Shown piece after piece: positions 1 through 11,116 of a stretch of 64,000 nt of DNA (position 1 is the stretch's first letter; every line of letters starts with the position of its first letter). The DNA comes from Crotophaga sulcirostris. Lineage: Eukaryota; Chordata; Aves; Cuculiformes; Crotophagidae. The stretch spans positions 62,001 to 126,000 of the forward strand of contig VYZB01000294.1 of assembly GCA_013397455.1 (NCBI GenBank), read 5' to 3'. Below the pieces are notes generated by a model, which was not told the origin of the DNA, made no database searches, and saw only the letters and a program-made list of their open reading frames with translations. The position numbers and the translations under genes were made by a program.

Positions 1-1783
1 AGATAAGCCGAGGCTCTGACAGGAGACCAGCTTTCCTTTTTCTTTTGGACTTTGTTCACTCCTTCTGTACTATGGGAACGCATAATCTTGACACAGAAGG
101 AGTAGTGTTATGGCTTTCGGAGATGCGTTTTAAGGAGTTGGGGAGGTCATTAAAGAGCTCAGCACCGTCTTAGCACAGGCCAGCTTTGCAAGATCCCTGG
201 GTTCAAAAGCAGACTTGTAAACTAGAGCCTCTGTACATAAAATTAACAAATGTAAGCCTGCTTCCGTCTTTGAGGCAGATTCTACATTGAGTCAAGATTG
301 GAGCACTTCTCAGCTCTCTTTGCTGAGGAGAAAACTATTTAAAACTGAAGATAACTTCCTCAGTAATTCCACTAAAATGGTCAAAGAGCTGTGTGCTTAT
401 TCAAGTTGATCAAAATTTATAGTTGACATTGATGGGCATTCGATCAAGTTTGAATTAAGTGGCTATGTTGTGAGGGGAAAAGCTCCAGATAAGTGCATGT
501 AGTTTTCTGCTATAAGGGATGTAGGGAAAAATTTCTTAGAACAGTACCTGTTTGTGGAGCCTGAAGAAGAAAGGACTGCACTACAAGTGAGGCTAATATT
601 CCATGCCAAGAATAGATTAATTTTATTTTTATGTCATTATCTTTTTAAATTGTACTGACACCTCCTTTGGGAAACATCCAGGATTAGAGTAAAGAGGTGT
701 TTAAATTAAACTTAAAAGTTTTGTCCCTAAAAAAAACCAAAAAACTAATAGTGTAAGACATAGTCCACACAGAAGCTGCACAGCCTACATACGGGCTACC
801 TTTATTAATACTATTTATTTGTTTGATTATATTGCTTAGAAACCCAGGCCATGAACCAGAGGCTTGTTTGGCTAGGTGCAAAACCAGAAAAATAAATAAT
901 GATAAAACAGTTTCAGCAGGCTTTTTGTAACTGGCAATTGAAATACAGGGAGAGGCAGAGTAGTTGTCACAACACATCAGAAATCTTTGTTTTTAGCAGT
1001 TCCCACCGCAAAAGAATTGTTGCAGAAGGCATTTGAATGTGGCTGCTGAGGTAACTTTACTGCCATTTTTTGCCAGACATGCAGTTGATATTTCATTGGA
1101 TAGAGAAAAGGGAGACAGAAAAGTGCTGTGTTGTTACAGTTATGATATTTAAAGGATGTTGGGGGGGAAAGATTAAAAGGGAGAAGCAGATTTTATTAGT
1201 TGGGTAGATTTATTTTGGGGGAGAAAACCCTCACACGATCTTAAAAAGGACTTTTATGCTCTGATCAGGAATGTAGAAGCTTGCTGTTTTCTGACTAAAA
1301 GTAAATAATACATTTTCTTATCCCCAAAATAAATGGAGGAGGTGATAGTGAGATCTGTGCTCTGGCTATACTCAGTCACATAGGAGCTGTGATCTGACTT
1401 AATGAAGTAATTTCATAAGGACGTGATATTTTATGGAATCAGGAAAAGATGGAGAGAAAAGTAAATTAGACTTGAATTTTACGTGCAGTTGATCTGTTGT
1501 TACAGAGCTGCCTCAGTGAATGCAGGACTAATTAGCAGATCAGAACTTTTACTGTTGAGTTTTGTATTTGGGTGTATTTTAATCATATAAATACTACTGT
1601 CAGAAAAAAAAATCACTGGAAAATCTGTGGGAAAACGTTGGTTTTAGTGGATTTCCCCCCCTTTTTTTCTGGTAACATATAAGATTTTTTCTAGATATTT
1701 TTACAGTTATATATCTTAACAGAAAAACAATTGACTCATATATCTTTACAACAAAAGATACAATTTTTCACATGTTCCAATCA
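1..1783. other. Anonymous AT-rich DNA, no gene seen
   Basis: No repeat family, RNA gene or convincing exon was recognised. Open frames are short (under 100 codons) and have no recognisable domains. Short homopolymer runs occur (for example the C/T run near 1657-1670). This is typical unannotated intron or intergenic sequence. Confidence 0.6.
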
Positions 1784-1832
1784 ACCTTGTAGGGCCCTTC
1801 CAACTCAGGTAATTCAATGATTCTATGATTTA
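1784..1832 (+). mobile_element. CR1 LINE 3'-end remnant
   Basis: The segment reads as the last part of a CR1 3' UTR: an AACCTTGTAGGGCCCTTCCA-type block followed by CAACTCAGG and an ATTCAATGATTCTATGATT tail of 8-bp CR1 units. CR1 copies end this way instead of with poly(A). Only about 50 bp remain, so the subfamily cannot be assigned. It carries no coding sequence. Confidence 0.75.
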
Positions 1833-4800
1833 ATGCCTATAAAATAAAAAGAAAGTGAGTCTTTATAATTTTTCAAACAACACAGGAACTGTAATTGTTA
1901 ATATCTCAGATTCAATAGACATTGTGAATCATAAATATTGAGCTCTGTCTTGTTTTGTACGCTTTCTATTATCCTGCAGACTGCTGAGTTGCTAGATACT
2001 CTTTACAAAGCTCATTTTCTCCTTTACTTTTTTCTTTTTAATCGTCTGACAGCTATGGACCACAAAGCACACCACTAGCCTGTGATCTCGTAAGCTTGTG
2101 TATACTGAAAAAATATAGGTCTATGGTGTTAGCATCTAAAAATTGTCGAGAGGAAGAAATTCTGCATTTCCCAACAAAATTCCTCAACAACATAATAGAA
2201 CAAACCCTAACATATATGCAAACTTCCCACCTTGGGAAACTCAGGTGAGAAATTAGTCTGAGCATCCTAAGAACAGAACTGAGGCAACCACCATCACAAG
2301 GGCAACACAGCAGCCTTAGCTGGAATAGAGGAAAATATTTTTTTGTGAGCAAGATATTAGATATGGCCAAAGAAGATATAGCACAGTAAAGGAAGGGTCC
2401 AGGAGCAGGATGTGATTTCTTGGTTTGCTTATGTGGTTAGTCAAAAAGGAAAAACCCAACCAGGTGCACATCTCTGTATTTTTGAACTTATTATCCTCAG
2501 TCCCTTTCATAATAAATGAGGAAATATAGATATTTCTACTATAGAACAGCTGATTCTATAGGGTGGTTGATGCTAAAGCAAATGTCTGAAACGGGGCAGG
2601 TGAATCATATTAAAATTTCTGTTCTCTCTTCATTGACCCTGAAGAGGGGGGTGATGCTCTAAAACAAGTGTAGTTATCTGAGACTATGTGATGTGAATTA
2701 CAGTCACCCACACCAGAGGATAGGAGTCTTGCCTCCTATTGTAGATACAGCACGGGAAGTGGGCTTACTTATGGTTTTCTTTTGATGGAGAAATAAGGCA
2801 CCTACTTCAATTTTCATCCAAGGACTGGAGAGCCTGTCCTTGGCCTGGGGAAGGAGCAAGGCCAGAAGACTGCTGTCTGCTGAGAAACTCTTGACCACTA
2901 TACTGACCCTTTACAGATCACCATTTGATGTCAAGTAGAGTTGCCTATGTAGGGTTGCTTTGACTGACTGCTATCAGTGCAGGGAGGGAACTACAAAAGA
3001 GGCGTCTACAAACTCACTAAGCAGCTTTCTCCTGGACAGCTTCGTGTGCTCTCTGGACTTGCCACTGACGTATCCATTCACATAATTGATTCATTTTTAC
3101 TTGATTTAGTATCAAAAGAGAAACAGAATATATTACTATCTCTGTCATGTGAAGAATGCAAAACATTTATTTCAAACATCTGTAAAATCTTTAATTAATA
3201 TACAGAGAAAAATATTTATTACTAATTAATATAAAACATAACACAGTAAGTGCTCATAACAAGTTATTGTAATTCTATATTGTTGAAAATGTCAGAGTAA
3301 TCATCAGATTCAGTTATCATCTGCTTGGTGCTAATTATATAGCTCATTTGTTAATTATATGAGTCCTTCTGTAACTTCTAAATATGGGGTTATTGCAGTT
3401 TGTATTAGGAAACCACTTAACTGTGTGATGTTAAACAGTTTGCTAGTCCTTGAGACAAATATAAGCAAAATTTCTATGCCCATTAGGCAAAATTTAGGAA
3501 TATATTATACTTGTGTCTGCATTTCCTTTCTGCTGTCCAACATGGAAGGTCTCCTTATTAGTTAGGAATATTAGGATATTCTTACAAAAGAAGCTTTTGT
3601 ATGTGTGTGTCTTTGAAAGAGATCATCTATCACATAGCCTTGAATTTAAGAAATTTGTGAATTCCATGACTGTGGAAGGCAGTTTCCAGTGTAGTCCTGC
3701 AATTCTTAATGTGTAGGCTTGATCCGCCATGTACGTAGGCTTTTGAAATGGGAAAAGTAACATGATTAGACATGTTAGGTTGGAATCTGTGTTTGAGAGG
3801 AGATGTAGGCTCTGCAATTGAACCTCAACTCAAATTGCCTCAGCTTATAATACAACAGTGGGAAAAAAAACCCCAACCAGATGTTTTGCTATTTGATAAA
3901 ATCAGCTTTCTTTCTTCTAACCCTTTAAAAGTGTTGCTTGAAGTTGGCCTTTCTTATAATTTACTGGTTAGAACCAGCACCTCCAGTAAAATAGCTTAAC
4001 TTTAATGTGATTGAAAACACCCATATCTAATGTATTGCCTTTCGTATCTGCATTTGTTTCCTTGTCCACTGTTTTTTCTTACTCAGTTTCTAGCATATTG
4101 CAAAGTTATATGTAGTAATATCTATGACAGAAATGACATTATCCCTTTGTATAAGGGATAGCACAAAAAACATTCCAGAATTGTATTAGATTACTTTCCG
4201 ATGATCTGTGCCTCAGGGAAGGAAGATAGGGGAGGGATGGGAAAAAAACCTTTGAAGAGAATGGAAAATCCATTTGCACAGATGTCTGGAAAATCAGTTT
4301 CCTCCCAAGCTGTCGTAAGACTTTTGAAGAAATCATTATATTACTTTTGAATCCCCTAGTGCCGACAGTTGCCTGTGTGACCAAACATTGCCAGCAATGG
4401 TCTGTGAGTCTGACAATCTTTCCTCAGTGTCCACATGTTAATTAGATTTGTTCCTGTGGAGAAACACATTCATGTGCCCATAAAAACATGCATTTTTTTC
4501 TTTTCAAACATTGATAGAGATTATGATTTGCAGGTATTAATAGGACCTGTCAAGCAGTATGGAACATGATTTACTTCCTTTTTGAAATCAAATAACGTCC
4601 TGTTCCTACAATGAGGAAGTACTGTAAAAATGTTGGCATCTGCACTGTTTGTGATAGCCCAGTCACCAAGAAACTGGGATACTCAGCCTTCCTTTCTTCT
4701 TTTTGCAGGAGAGTATAAACTGAATATTATTCCAGATTTTTTTTTAATATCCAATTTCATATTATTTATTTCATATGTTTATGTCTGCATAAATATGTAC

Positions 4801-5759
4801 ATTAGAAATGTCTGATGTCATAATCATGATTATTCTTTGTTATGCCAAAGATGGCATGCTGTGTAGATAAATATGCAACACACATTAATAGCATTTCTAC
4901 ATATATAACTCTACAGCTGGTTCCTGGGAAAAGAAGCTTTAGATGGTAGTACTGGGAAATTTATAATAATAGTGGGTGGAGGACTGGGCTACAAACAGGT
5001 CTTCTAGGTGCACAAGGAATAATCCAGTGTTTTACACTTTTATATATACATTTTTATATGTTAAACTGCTCTTGATTAAAGAACCAATAGATTATTTCAT
5101 GTTCTTAATACTATTATCAATTATGTACAGCCAAATCTCCATCCCTTATTTACTCAAGTAACTACAGAAGTTGAGATGTTGCATACCTAGGTAACATTAA
5201 AAAAAGAAACAAAAAGCCTCACATTGAGTAAATGGTTGATTATTAAGCCGGTATAATTACTAATGTAGAGGTAGTACTGTGTAGTTATTGTGATACTCCA
5301 TGTAAACAATACTGTCTTTGTAGTCTTATTATTGAATATACACAGATCCATGCAACTCTTTCAGGAACAAGGCTTTGCTTTAATTGCTAACAGAATCTGG
5401 CAAAGCTCTTGTTGAGGATGTGTCTTCATATAAAAGGTTTTATTGAGCACCCTTGGGTAGGAAGTGGTGAGCCAGACTGATTGCTTAAGCCTCAACCACT
5501 GAAATCATAATTGTGTGTGTTGTTGACCCTGGGATTAGGATAAGAGAAAGAAAATCCCTCTGTTTTTTAAGGTCATATTGCTGTTAAAATTTGATAGAGG
5601 AGACTATTTTCCCATTGCACAAATGGCATCTCTTTCCTCCTATACCCTGTTTCTTTTTCTTTTGTGATCCTGGTATGAGCAATGCAGATGCTGTCTGGGC
5701 TTTGTTTACCCTGCCACAGACAAAGAAGATGTGCCCAAAGTCAACAAGTAACCTTTCAA
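1833..5759. other. Anonymous AT-rich DNA, no gene seen
   Basis: No transposon, RNA gene or supportable exon is visible. Many short open frames occur on both strands (none above about 80 codons), as expected by chance at this composition. Confidence 0.55.
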
Positions 5760-6080
5760 AGCCACTTAAATGTGCATTATCTCAAAGACATGAGCAGACA
5801 CATGGTAATTGGCTTTCTCCTGGTAGTAAGCAGAGTTATGTTAAATGCGGGCCTGAGGGAAACCCCTGTTTTGGGTTGTAGTTTATTATTAGGTGAGGAA
5901 ATTACTGGACACCTCCAGCTGCCATTAATCAGCCGTGGAGTCTGACTGGAGCCAAGCGAGAGGCCTGTGGGTGGATGCCGCTGAATGGCAGGGAAATACA
6001 ACGAGACAGAGACAAATGTTTTCCAGCTTAACAGCACTAAACTCTGCCCTTTCACAGTCCTTAACATGCATGTTCAAATT
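5760..6080. other. CpG-retaining segment, possible conserved non-coding element
   Basis: Five CpG dinucleotides fall within about 190 bp (near 5848, 5932, 5957, 5979 and 6002), while neighbouring lines have almost none. The sequence is unique, not CR1, and includes a homeobox-like CCATTAATCA core near 5922. Short overlapping open frames on both strands resemble no known protein. CpG retention may mean constraint, but that is inference. Confidence 0.25.
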
Positions 6081-7570
6081 GATTTAGTCTGTTTACCCCC
6101 TTAGCCTAACCATCTATTTCCACTGAAGACTGACAGTTTTATGTGTCGCTACCATGTTATTATGTGTTGCTGTGCTGCCAGTAGCTATAGTATTTCAGAA
6201 GGGCTCACTTCCAGACATAAAGGAGAAAGGGGGTGGGGAGCTTGAGTCACTTAATTCTTTTTTACAGGGTGCAAAACATGTTGAGCATGATACCAGTTCT
6301 CTCCCCTTCTCTCATTCTTCTCTTCCTTCCTCTTTTTTACCCCTCTTTATTTACTTATTCATTTATTTATTGATTCTGGGTCAACACATGCCATGGAAAA
6401 GCCTTAGATGAACTTGCATGCTTGAGAAACACATCTGTCAGGTGATGTAAGTGTCTGGCTTATTCCTCTTTCCTGTTTAGTTTACAAACATGCCATTTCT
6501 TCAGGGCTCTGGTATGCTGACCGAGAGGCTGCTGAAGGTGGGGGCTGCTCAAGCAAGGAGGAGCACAGGCAGCAGACCCATGAGCTTCAGCTGTCTCCTA
6601 AATATACTTTAGGTCCATCGCTGCTGCTCAGCTGGGAGGGTAACCTACTGAAGTTGCAAGAAAAGCTGAACTCTCTTATTGTATGCATTCAGAAAATGGA
6701 CTTGCAGGGGAACAGAAGGGAGGAGTTGTTTTGCTGTTTTGCAGATTTTTATGAAAGCAACAGCTCATTATCTAAAAGCCTAATTTCAGAGTTAGATTCC
6801 ACTAACACTTCTTGTGCTGGTTAATGTTTTGTTCCACAGTTTGAGGGCTGAGGGTCTGGTTAGCAAGGACAAAAGGTACAGAGGGAGAGCCAAGATGTGG
6901 CTCTTTCTTCCCTCAGGATGGATCTTTTGTATTGACTTGCTGTTGTATTGAATTTTCTTTTTTAAGAAAAAAATGCATCTTGTTTGACTTGAATGCAGGG
7001 AGCTATGAAAGCCCAAAAAGAAAGAACTGGCAGACCAAATGTGAATTTTTGGCAGCTCGGAGATGAGACATGTCCTCTGGGGCTCGCTTAGATTTGTCTT
7101 ATGAATTCCTGAGTTCAGAGTTTTAGTACGCTCAGGTGGTTTTCTCTCTTCTAGATTTGAAGGTTTCTTACTCCCTTTCCAACCTATTGTCTTTTCAGAT
7201 GATGCCTCCTTACTGTTTTCTTTTATTTTTTTCTTTTTCTTTTTTCATTAATGTGTGTATACATAAAACATACAAGAGCTCTGTGGAGTAATTGCATTAA
7301 AGATACCCTGCAATAGTAAAAACTTGCTCTGGCAGAAGATTGCCAGTCAATGAAGAGGATTGTTTGGGCTTTCCCTTGTGTTGTCTGCCAATTCCTTTTG
7401 AATCATAACATGCTCAGAAACTGAAAACAAAGGCAAAAAGTACTTATATGCACAAGATGCTGATTTCTGAGCTGAGCCTGATTCGTGTGCATATTACAGC
7501 ACGCCAAGCTTTCTGCACCTATGAAAAGTGGATGCTCTGTGCTCTACTTTGCATTGAAACATCTGCAGAA
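6081..7570. other. Anonymous DNA, no gene seen
   Basis: Nothing recognisable apart from a pyrimidine-rich/TTTA-rich patch at 6301-6372 and T-rich runs near 7220-7250. Confidence 0.5.
6301..6372. repeat. Polypyrimidine tract followed by short (TTTA)n
   Basis: A CT-rich tract (6301-6345) runs directly into TTTATTTACTTATTC and ATTTATTTATTG. It is an imperfect TTTA tetranucleotide microsatellite, simple sequence only. Confidence 0.7.
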
Positions 7571-8702
7571 ATCACAGTATCACAGTATTACAAGGTTGGA
7601 AAGGACCTTTGAGATCATCGAGTCCAACCTATAATCCAACACTAACACTAACACCAACACCAACCCATCATCTAAACTATGGCACATCCAATCTCCTCTT
7701 AAACACCTCCAGGGGCGACGACTCCACCACCTCCCTGGGCAGCACATTCCAATGGCCAATTACCCTTTCAGTGAAGAATTTTTTCCTAATATCAAGCCTA
7801 AACCTCCTCTGACAAAGCTTGAGTCCATGTCCTCTTGCTCTGTCGCTGGTCACCTGTGAGAAGAGACCAATGCCCGCTTGACTACAACCTCCTTTTAGGT
7901 AGTTGTAGAGAGCAATAAGGTCTCCCCTGAGCCTCCTCTTCTCCAGGCTAAACAGCCCCAGCTCCCTCAGTCTCTCTTCATAGGGCTTGTACTCCAGCCC
8001 CTTTACCATCTTGATTGCTGTCCTCTGGACACACTCCAGTATCTTGACATCTTTCTCAAACTGAGGGGCCCAGAACTGCACACAGTACTCAAGGTTCAGC
8101 CTAACCAGTGCTGAGTATAAGGGGATGATAACTTCTCTGGTCCTGCTGGCCACACTATTCCTGATGCAGGCCAGGATACCATTGGCCTTCTTGACCACTT
8201 GGGCACACTGCTGGCTCATGTTGAGTTTCCTATCTACCAATATTCCCAAGTCCCTTTCTGCCTGACTACTCTCCAGCCATTCTGTCCCCAGTCTATAGCT
8301 TTGCATGGGATTTTTGTGTCCAAAGTGTAGCGCCCAGCATTTGGACTTATTAAACCTCATCCTATTGGAATCAGCCCATCTTTGCAGCCTGTCAAGGTCT
8401 CTCTGTAGGGCCATCCTACCCTCTAACAGATCGACACTTTCTCCCAGCTTGCTATCATCTACAAACTTGCTAATGATGGATTTGATCCCCTCATCCAGAT
8501 CATCAATAAAGATATTAAACAGGACCGGACCCAACACCGATCCCTGGGGGACACCACTGGTGACTGGCCGCCAACTGGATGAGACACCATTCACCACCAT
8601 TCTCTGGGCTCGGCCATCCAACCAATTAATAACCCAGCACAGAGTGCTCCTGTCCAAGCCATGAGCTGCCAGCTTCTCCAGGAGTCTACTGTGGGAGAAA
8701 GT
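7571..8702 (-). mobile_element. CR1 LINE, 5'-truncated copy A
   Basis: On the minus strand this is the 3' part of a CR1 retrotransposon: the C-terminal half of ORF2, then a short 3' UTR, then a tail of ATACTGTG units (reading TCACAGTATCACAGTAT on the plus strand at 7572-7588). The 3' UTR holds an expanded hexamer run of ACTAAC/ACCAAC type at about 7638-7665. The copy starts in the reverse-transcriptase palm region at about 8700, where similarity ends abruptly; this is the usual 5' truncation of CR1. A second copy of the same kind follows 98 bp away in the same orientation (8801-9433). No target-site duplication is evident. Confidence 0.95.
7677..8702 (-). pseudogene. CR1 ORF2 fragment: reverse transcriptase palm to C-terminus
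   Basis: This is the reverse-transcriptase part of CR1 ORF2, which in an intact element copies CR1 RNA into DNA at a nicked target. About 340 codons stay open. The frame runs a further 35 codons upstream into non-CR1 DNA, to 8807. Visible motifs in order are [29 protein letters not shown] (GVPQGS at 8538-8555) and the catalytic YxDD box, here FVDD at 8454-8465 (usual CR1 form FADD). The thumb/C-terminal motifs [36 protein letters not shown] and [10 protein letters not shown] follow. Both catalytic aspartates of this box survive. The protein ends early, at VFKRRLDVP: relative to copy B a ~10-bp deletion near 7691 shifts the frame and removes the usual EALSAMV end. The endonuclease and RT fingers are missing, so it cannot be functional alone. 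Confidence 0.9.
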
Positions 8703-8800
8703 TTTGAATGATAAATAGTTCAGTAAAATCACAGGTAAATAATTAGTAAATTGATGCAGTAAGTGACCAGTCATAATCCACATAGCAGGTACCCCCTGTA

Positions 8801-9433
8801 GTATCACAGTATCACAGTATAACCAGGTTGGAAGAGACCTCTGAGATCATCAAGTCCAACCTATAAGCCAACACTAACACCATCTCATCACCTAAACCAT
8901 GGCACTGAGTGCCTCATCCAATCTTCCCTTAAACACATCAAGGGTCGGCGACTCCACCACCTCCCTGGGTAGCGCATTCCAGTGGCCAATCACCCTTTCA
9001 GTGAAGAACTTCTTCCTAACATTAAGTCTAAACCTCCCCTGATGAAGTTTAAGTCCGTGCCCTCTAGTTCTGTCACTGGTCACCTGTGAGAAGAGACCAA
9101 CGCCCGCTTGACTACAACCTCCTTTTAGGTAGTTGTAGAGAGCAATGAGATCACCCCTGAGCCTCCTCTTCTCCAGACTAAACAGCCCCAGCTCCCTCAG
9201 TCGCTCCTCGTAGGGCTTGTGCTCCAGCCCTTTCACCATCTTTGTTGCCCTCTTCTGGACACCCTCCAGTATCCTGACATCTTTCCCAAACTGAGGGGCC
9301 CAGAACTGTACGCAGTATTCAAGGTGAGGCCTGACCAGTGCCGAGTAGAGGGGGACGATAACTTCTCTGGTCCTGCTCGCCACACTACTCCTAATGCAGG
9401 CCAGGATGCCATTGGCCTTCTTGGCCACCTGGG
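8801..9433 (-). mobile_element. CR1 LINE, 5'-truncated copy B
   Basis: A second minus-strand CR1 with the same tail type (TATCACAGTATCACAGTAT on the plus strand from 8802), the same 3' UTR (AAGTCCAACCTATAAGCC) and the same ORF2 C-terminus as copy A. Similarity stops at 9433 (CACCTGGG), inside the ORF2 segment that reads QVAKKANG, and is replaced by a T-rich stretch. The two copies look about 90% alike over the shared ~600 bp by eye, so they belong to one subfamily. Whether they are two insertions or the product of a duplication is not decided by what I can see. Confidence 0.95.
8892..9428 (-). pseudogene. CR1 ORF2 C-terminal fragment (copy B)
   Basis: An open frame of about 178 codons encodes only the extreme C-terminal domain of CR1 ORF2, downstream of the reverse-transcriptase catalytic box. 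Recognisable blocks are [79 protein letters not shown] and LPREVVES. It ends in the normal CR1 way (LDEALSAMV, stop at 8892), unlike copy A. The first methionine is internal to CR1 and is not a real start. Non-functional fragment. Confidence 0.9.
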
Positions 9434-9446
9434 ATTTTTTATTTAC

Positions 9447-9514
9447 TTTTTTTTTTTTTAGGAGAGTACCCTGGGAAATAGTTCTTAATACTCTGGGAAA
9501 TAGTTCTTAGTAGT
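9447..9514. repeat. T-run followed by a 22-bp tandem duplication
   Basis: A T-run at about 9449-9459 flanks the broken end of CR1 copy B. It is followed by two adjacent 22-bp units, at 9471-9492 and 9493-9514, sharing the block CTGGGAAATAGTTCTTA and matching at about 20 of 22 positions. A local duplication beside the CR1 junction. Confidence 0.8.
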
Positions 9515-11116
9515 CCTGTCTCTCTAGGACACAAAGGATGTCTTAAGATCTCCCCCCAGACTAACTTTTGCAAGAAAAAGAACTTGCCTGACAAAATCTT
9601 TCTTAGATTTAAGAGATATTTCCACCTTGAAGACCCATGCTGTCCATCATCCATGTAAAATTCAAATCAGGTAATTCCAAGCAAAATTCAAATAAGGCAA
9701 TATCATAGCACTCTCTAAATGAATCTTGCAACAATCAAAAAAAATAATGGTCTCAAACAATAAAAACATTGCTTGTACATTATTTAGCAGCAACCTCCTG
9801 CTAAATTCATATTAATCCTGTTTTTTAAAAAATAGTCTCTTAACAGAGTTTACATCACTTCATAACATCCTATATTACATGGATAACTACATAAGTCACC
9901 TTTCTCAGTATAACTACTAATATTTTCCAGCATTGTGCATTAGGAAAACTAACTGTGACCAAGCCACCCGAAATCTTATGTTTCCAAAAATAAACTGTTT
10001 TTTATATTTATGTATTTATTTTAAAATTGCCCTTATCAGTACACAATTAAGGCATTAACATCAAAATAAAATCATTTTATCTTCAGCATTCTCCTTTTTG
10101 AGGGTCAAGGGAGAAGTGAATGTAGGTGCTGAAGAGGCAGGTGCTATAAAAGAAAGTTTCTATTTTAAGGGATACAGATATTCTCTACCACATTTCTGTA
10201 CTCGTTTCAAAATAACATTTTTCCTTTTTTCACTACTGGCATTTATGCAGAAGCTGTGGTTTAAAGTGGGTTTTCCTGAATGCTCTTTGCCTGCGGTCAT
10301 ATTCTATCCGTGGATAATGGAGTCCCTGTTTACAAAACCTGTCTGTGTGTCTCTGGAGGAGAATACTTAGGAAGGTGGTGATGTAGCCTGCGAAAGCTGC
10401 TGTCAAGCTCCTAATGCCATAAGCGCTGACCAGTAAGATCAGTAAGAGCTCAGAGGTCAAAGTATTGCCAGTTCCCCTCCCCATGGTGGAACCTCTGCTT
10501 TTGCAAACCCAACTTTTCTCAGCTGGCTCTGCACATCTTCTGTTGTCCTCTTCCTTCTTAATGGCAAGTTTGGTGAGATTTTCTTGCGTGCTAGGACACC
10601 CATCAGCTCCTAGTTCTTTTCTAAGCTGGGCAGGCACAGTGATCAGTCCCTTCCAGAGATCTTTTGGCTTTCTCAGATTTACCGTCTCTCTCTTTTCCTT
10701 TGCCATCCTTTCCAGCTCCCTCTTACTGATGGTTCTCATCTCTGACACTACTGGGTTCTCACAAGTCCGTGAGAGTTGTTCCTGCATCTTCCCTCTGTTC
10801 CATTATTATATTTTTTATGTGTCAGTGTGAGATAGATTAATACCGTCAGATTTTATTTTACAGTTTTCATGTTGGGAACATTGAGATCTAAAACACAATA
10901 GCTTTTCTTCTTTTAAAAGTATGTCCATTCATATTTTCTATGACAGCTGCATACAAAATAACCCTGAAAATCTGGCAGAAGGCTCAACAATGTTTGAGGC
11001 GGAGGGGAGGGGTGGGGAAGAAAGGCAAATGGCTACATTAGAACATTGATGCTGCATGGCACGCACAGTAACAGAAGCTTAATAGGGCCAACCTTTTTTT
11101 TCAATTATTTTTTTTT
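9515..11116. other. Anonymous DNA containing one unassigned long open frame
   Basis: No transposon recognised. The stretch includes the open frame at 10233-10787 (minus), described separately, and T-rich runs near 11093-11116 directly before the next CR1. Confidence 0.5.
10233..10787 (-). other. Unassigned 184-codon open frame
   Basis: Uninterrupted on the minus strand; an in-frame TAA lies just upstream of the first ATG (context TAATGGAACAGAGGGAAG-ATG). The predicted product has a Lys/Arg/Glu-rich first ~90 residues (for example ISKRELERMAKEKRETVNLR and LRKELGADG), then a hydrophobic stretch at residues ~111-144 (ELLLILLVSAYGIRSLTAAF continuing into ITTFLSILL), and a basic end. I do not recognise the family. 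The local DNA is somewhat GC-richer than its flanks, which lowers stop-codon density, and a 121-codon frame overlaps it on the other strand, so chance is a serious alternative. It could also be a fragment of a degraded retroelement or retrocopy. No promoter, splice site or poly(A) evidence supports expression. Confidence 0.2.

Noticed and set aside
8305..8664. 119-codon plus-strand frame inside CR1 copy A
   Set aside because: It is the antisense shadow of the CR1 reverse transcriptase.
8703..8807. N-terminal 35 codons of the 376-codon frame starting at 8807
   Set aside because: These codons lie in non-CR1 spacer or the tail of copy B; the frame is open there by chance, so the methionine at 8807 is not a real start.
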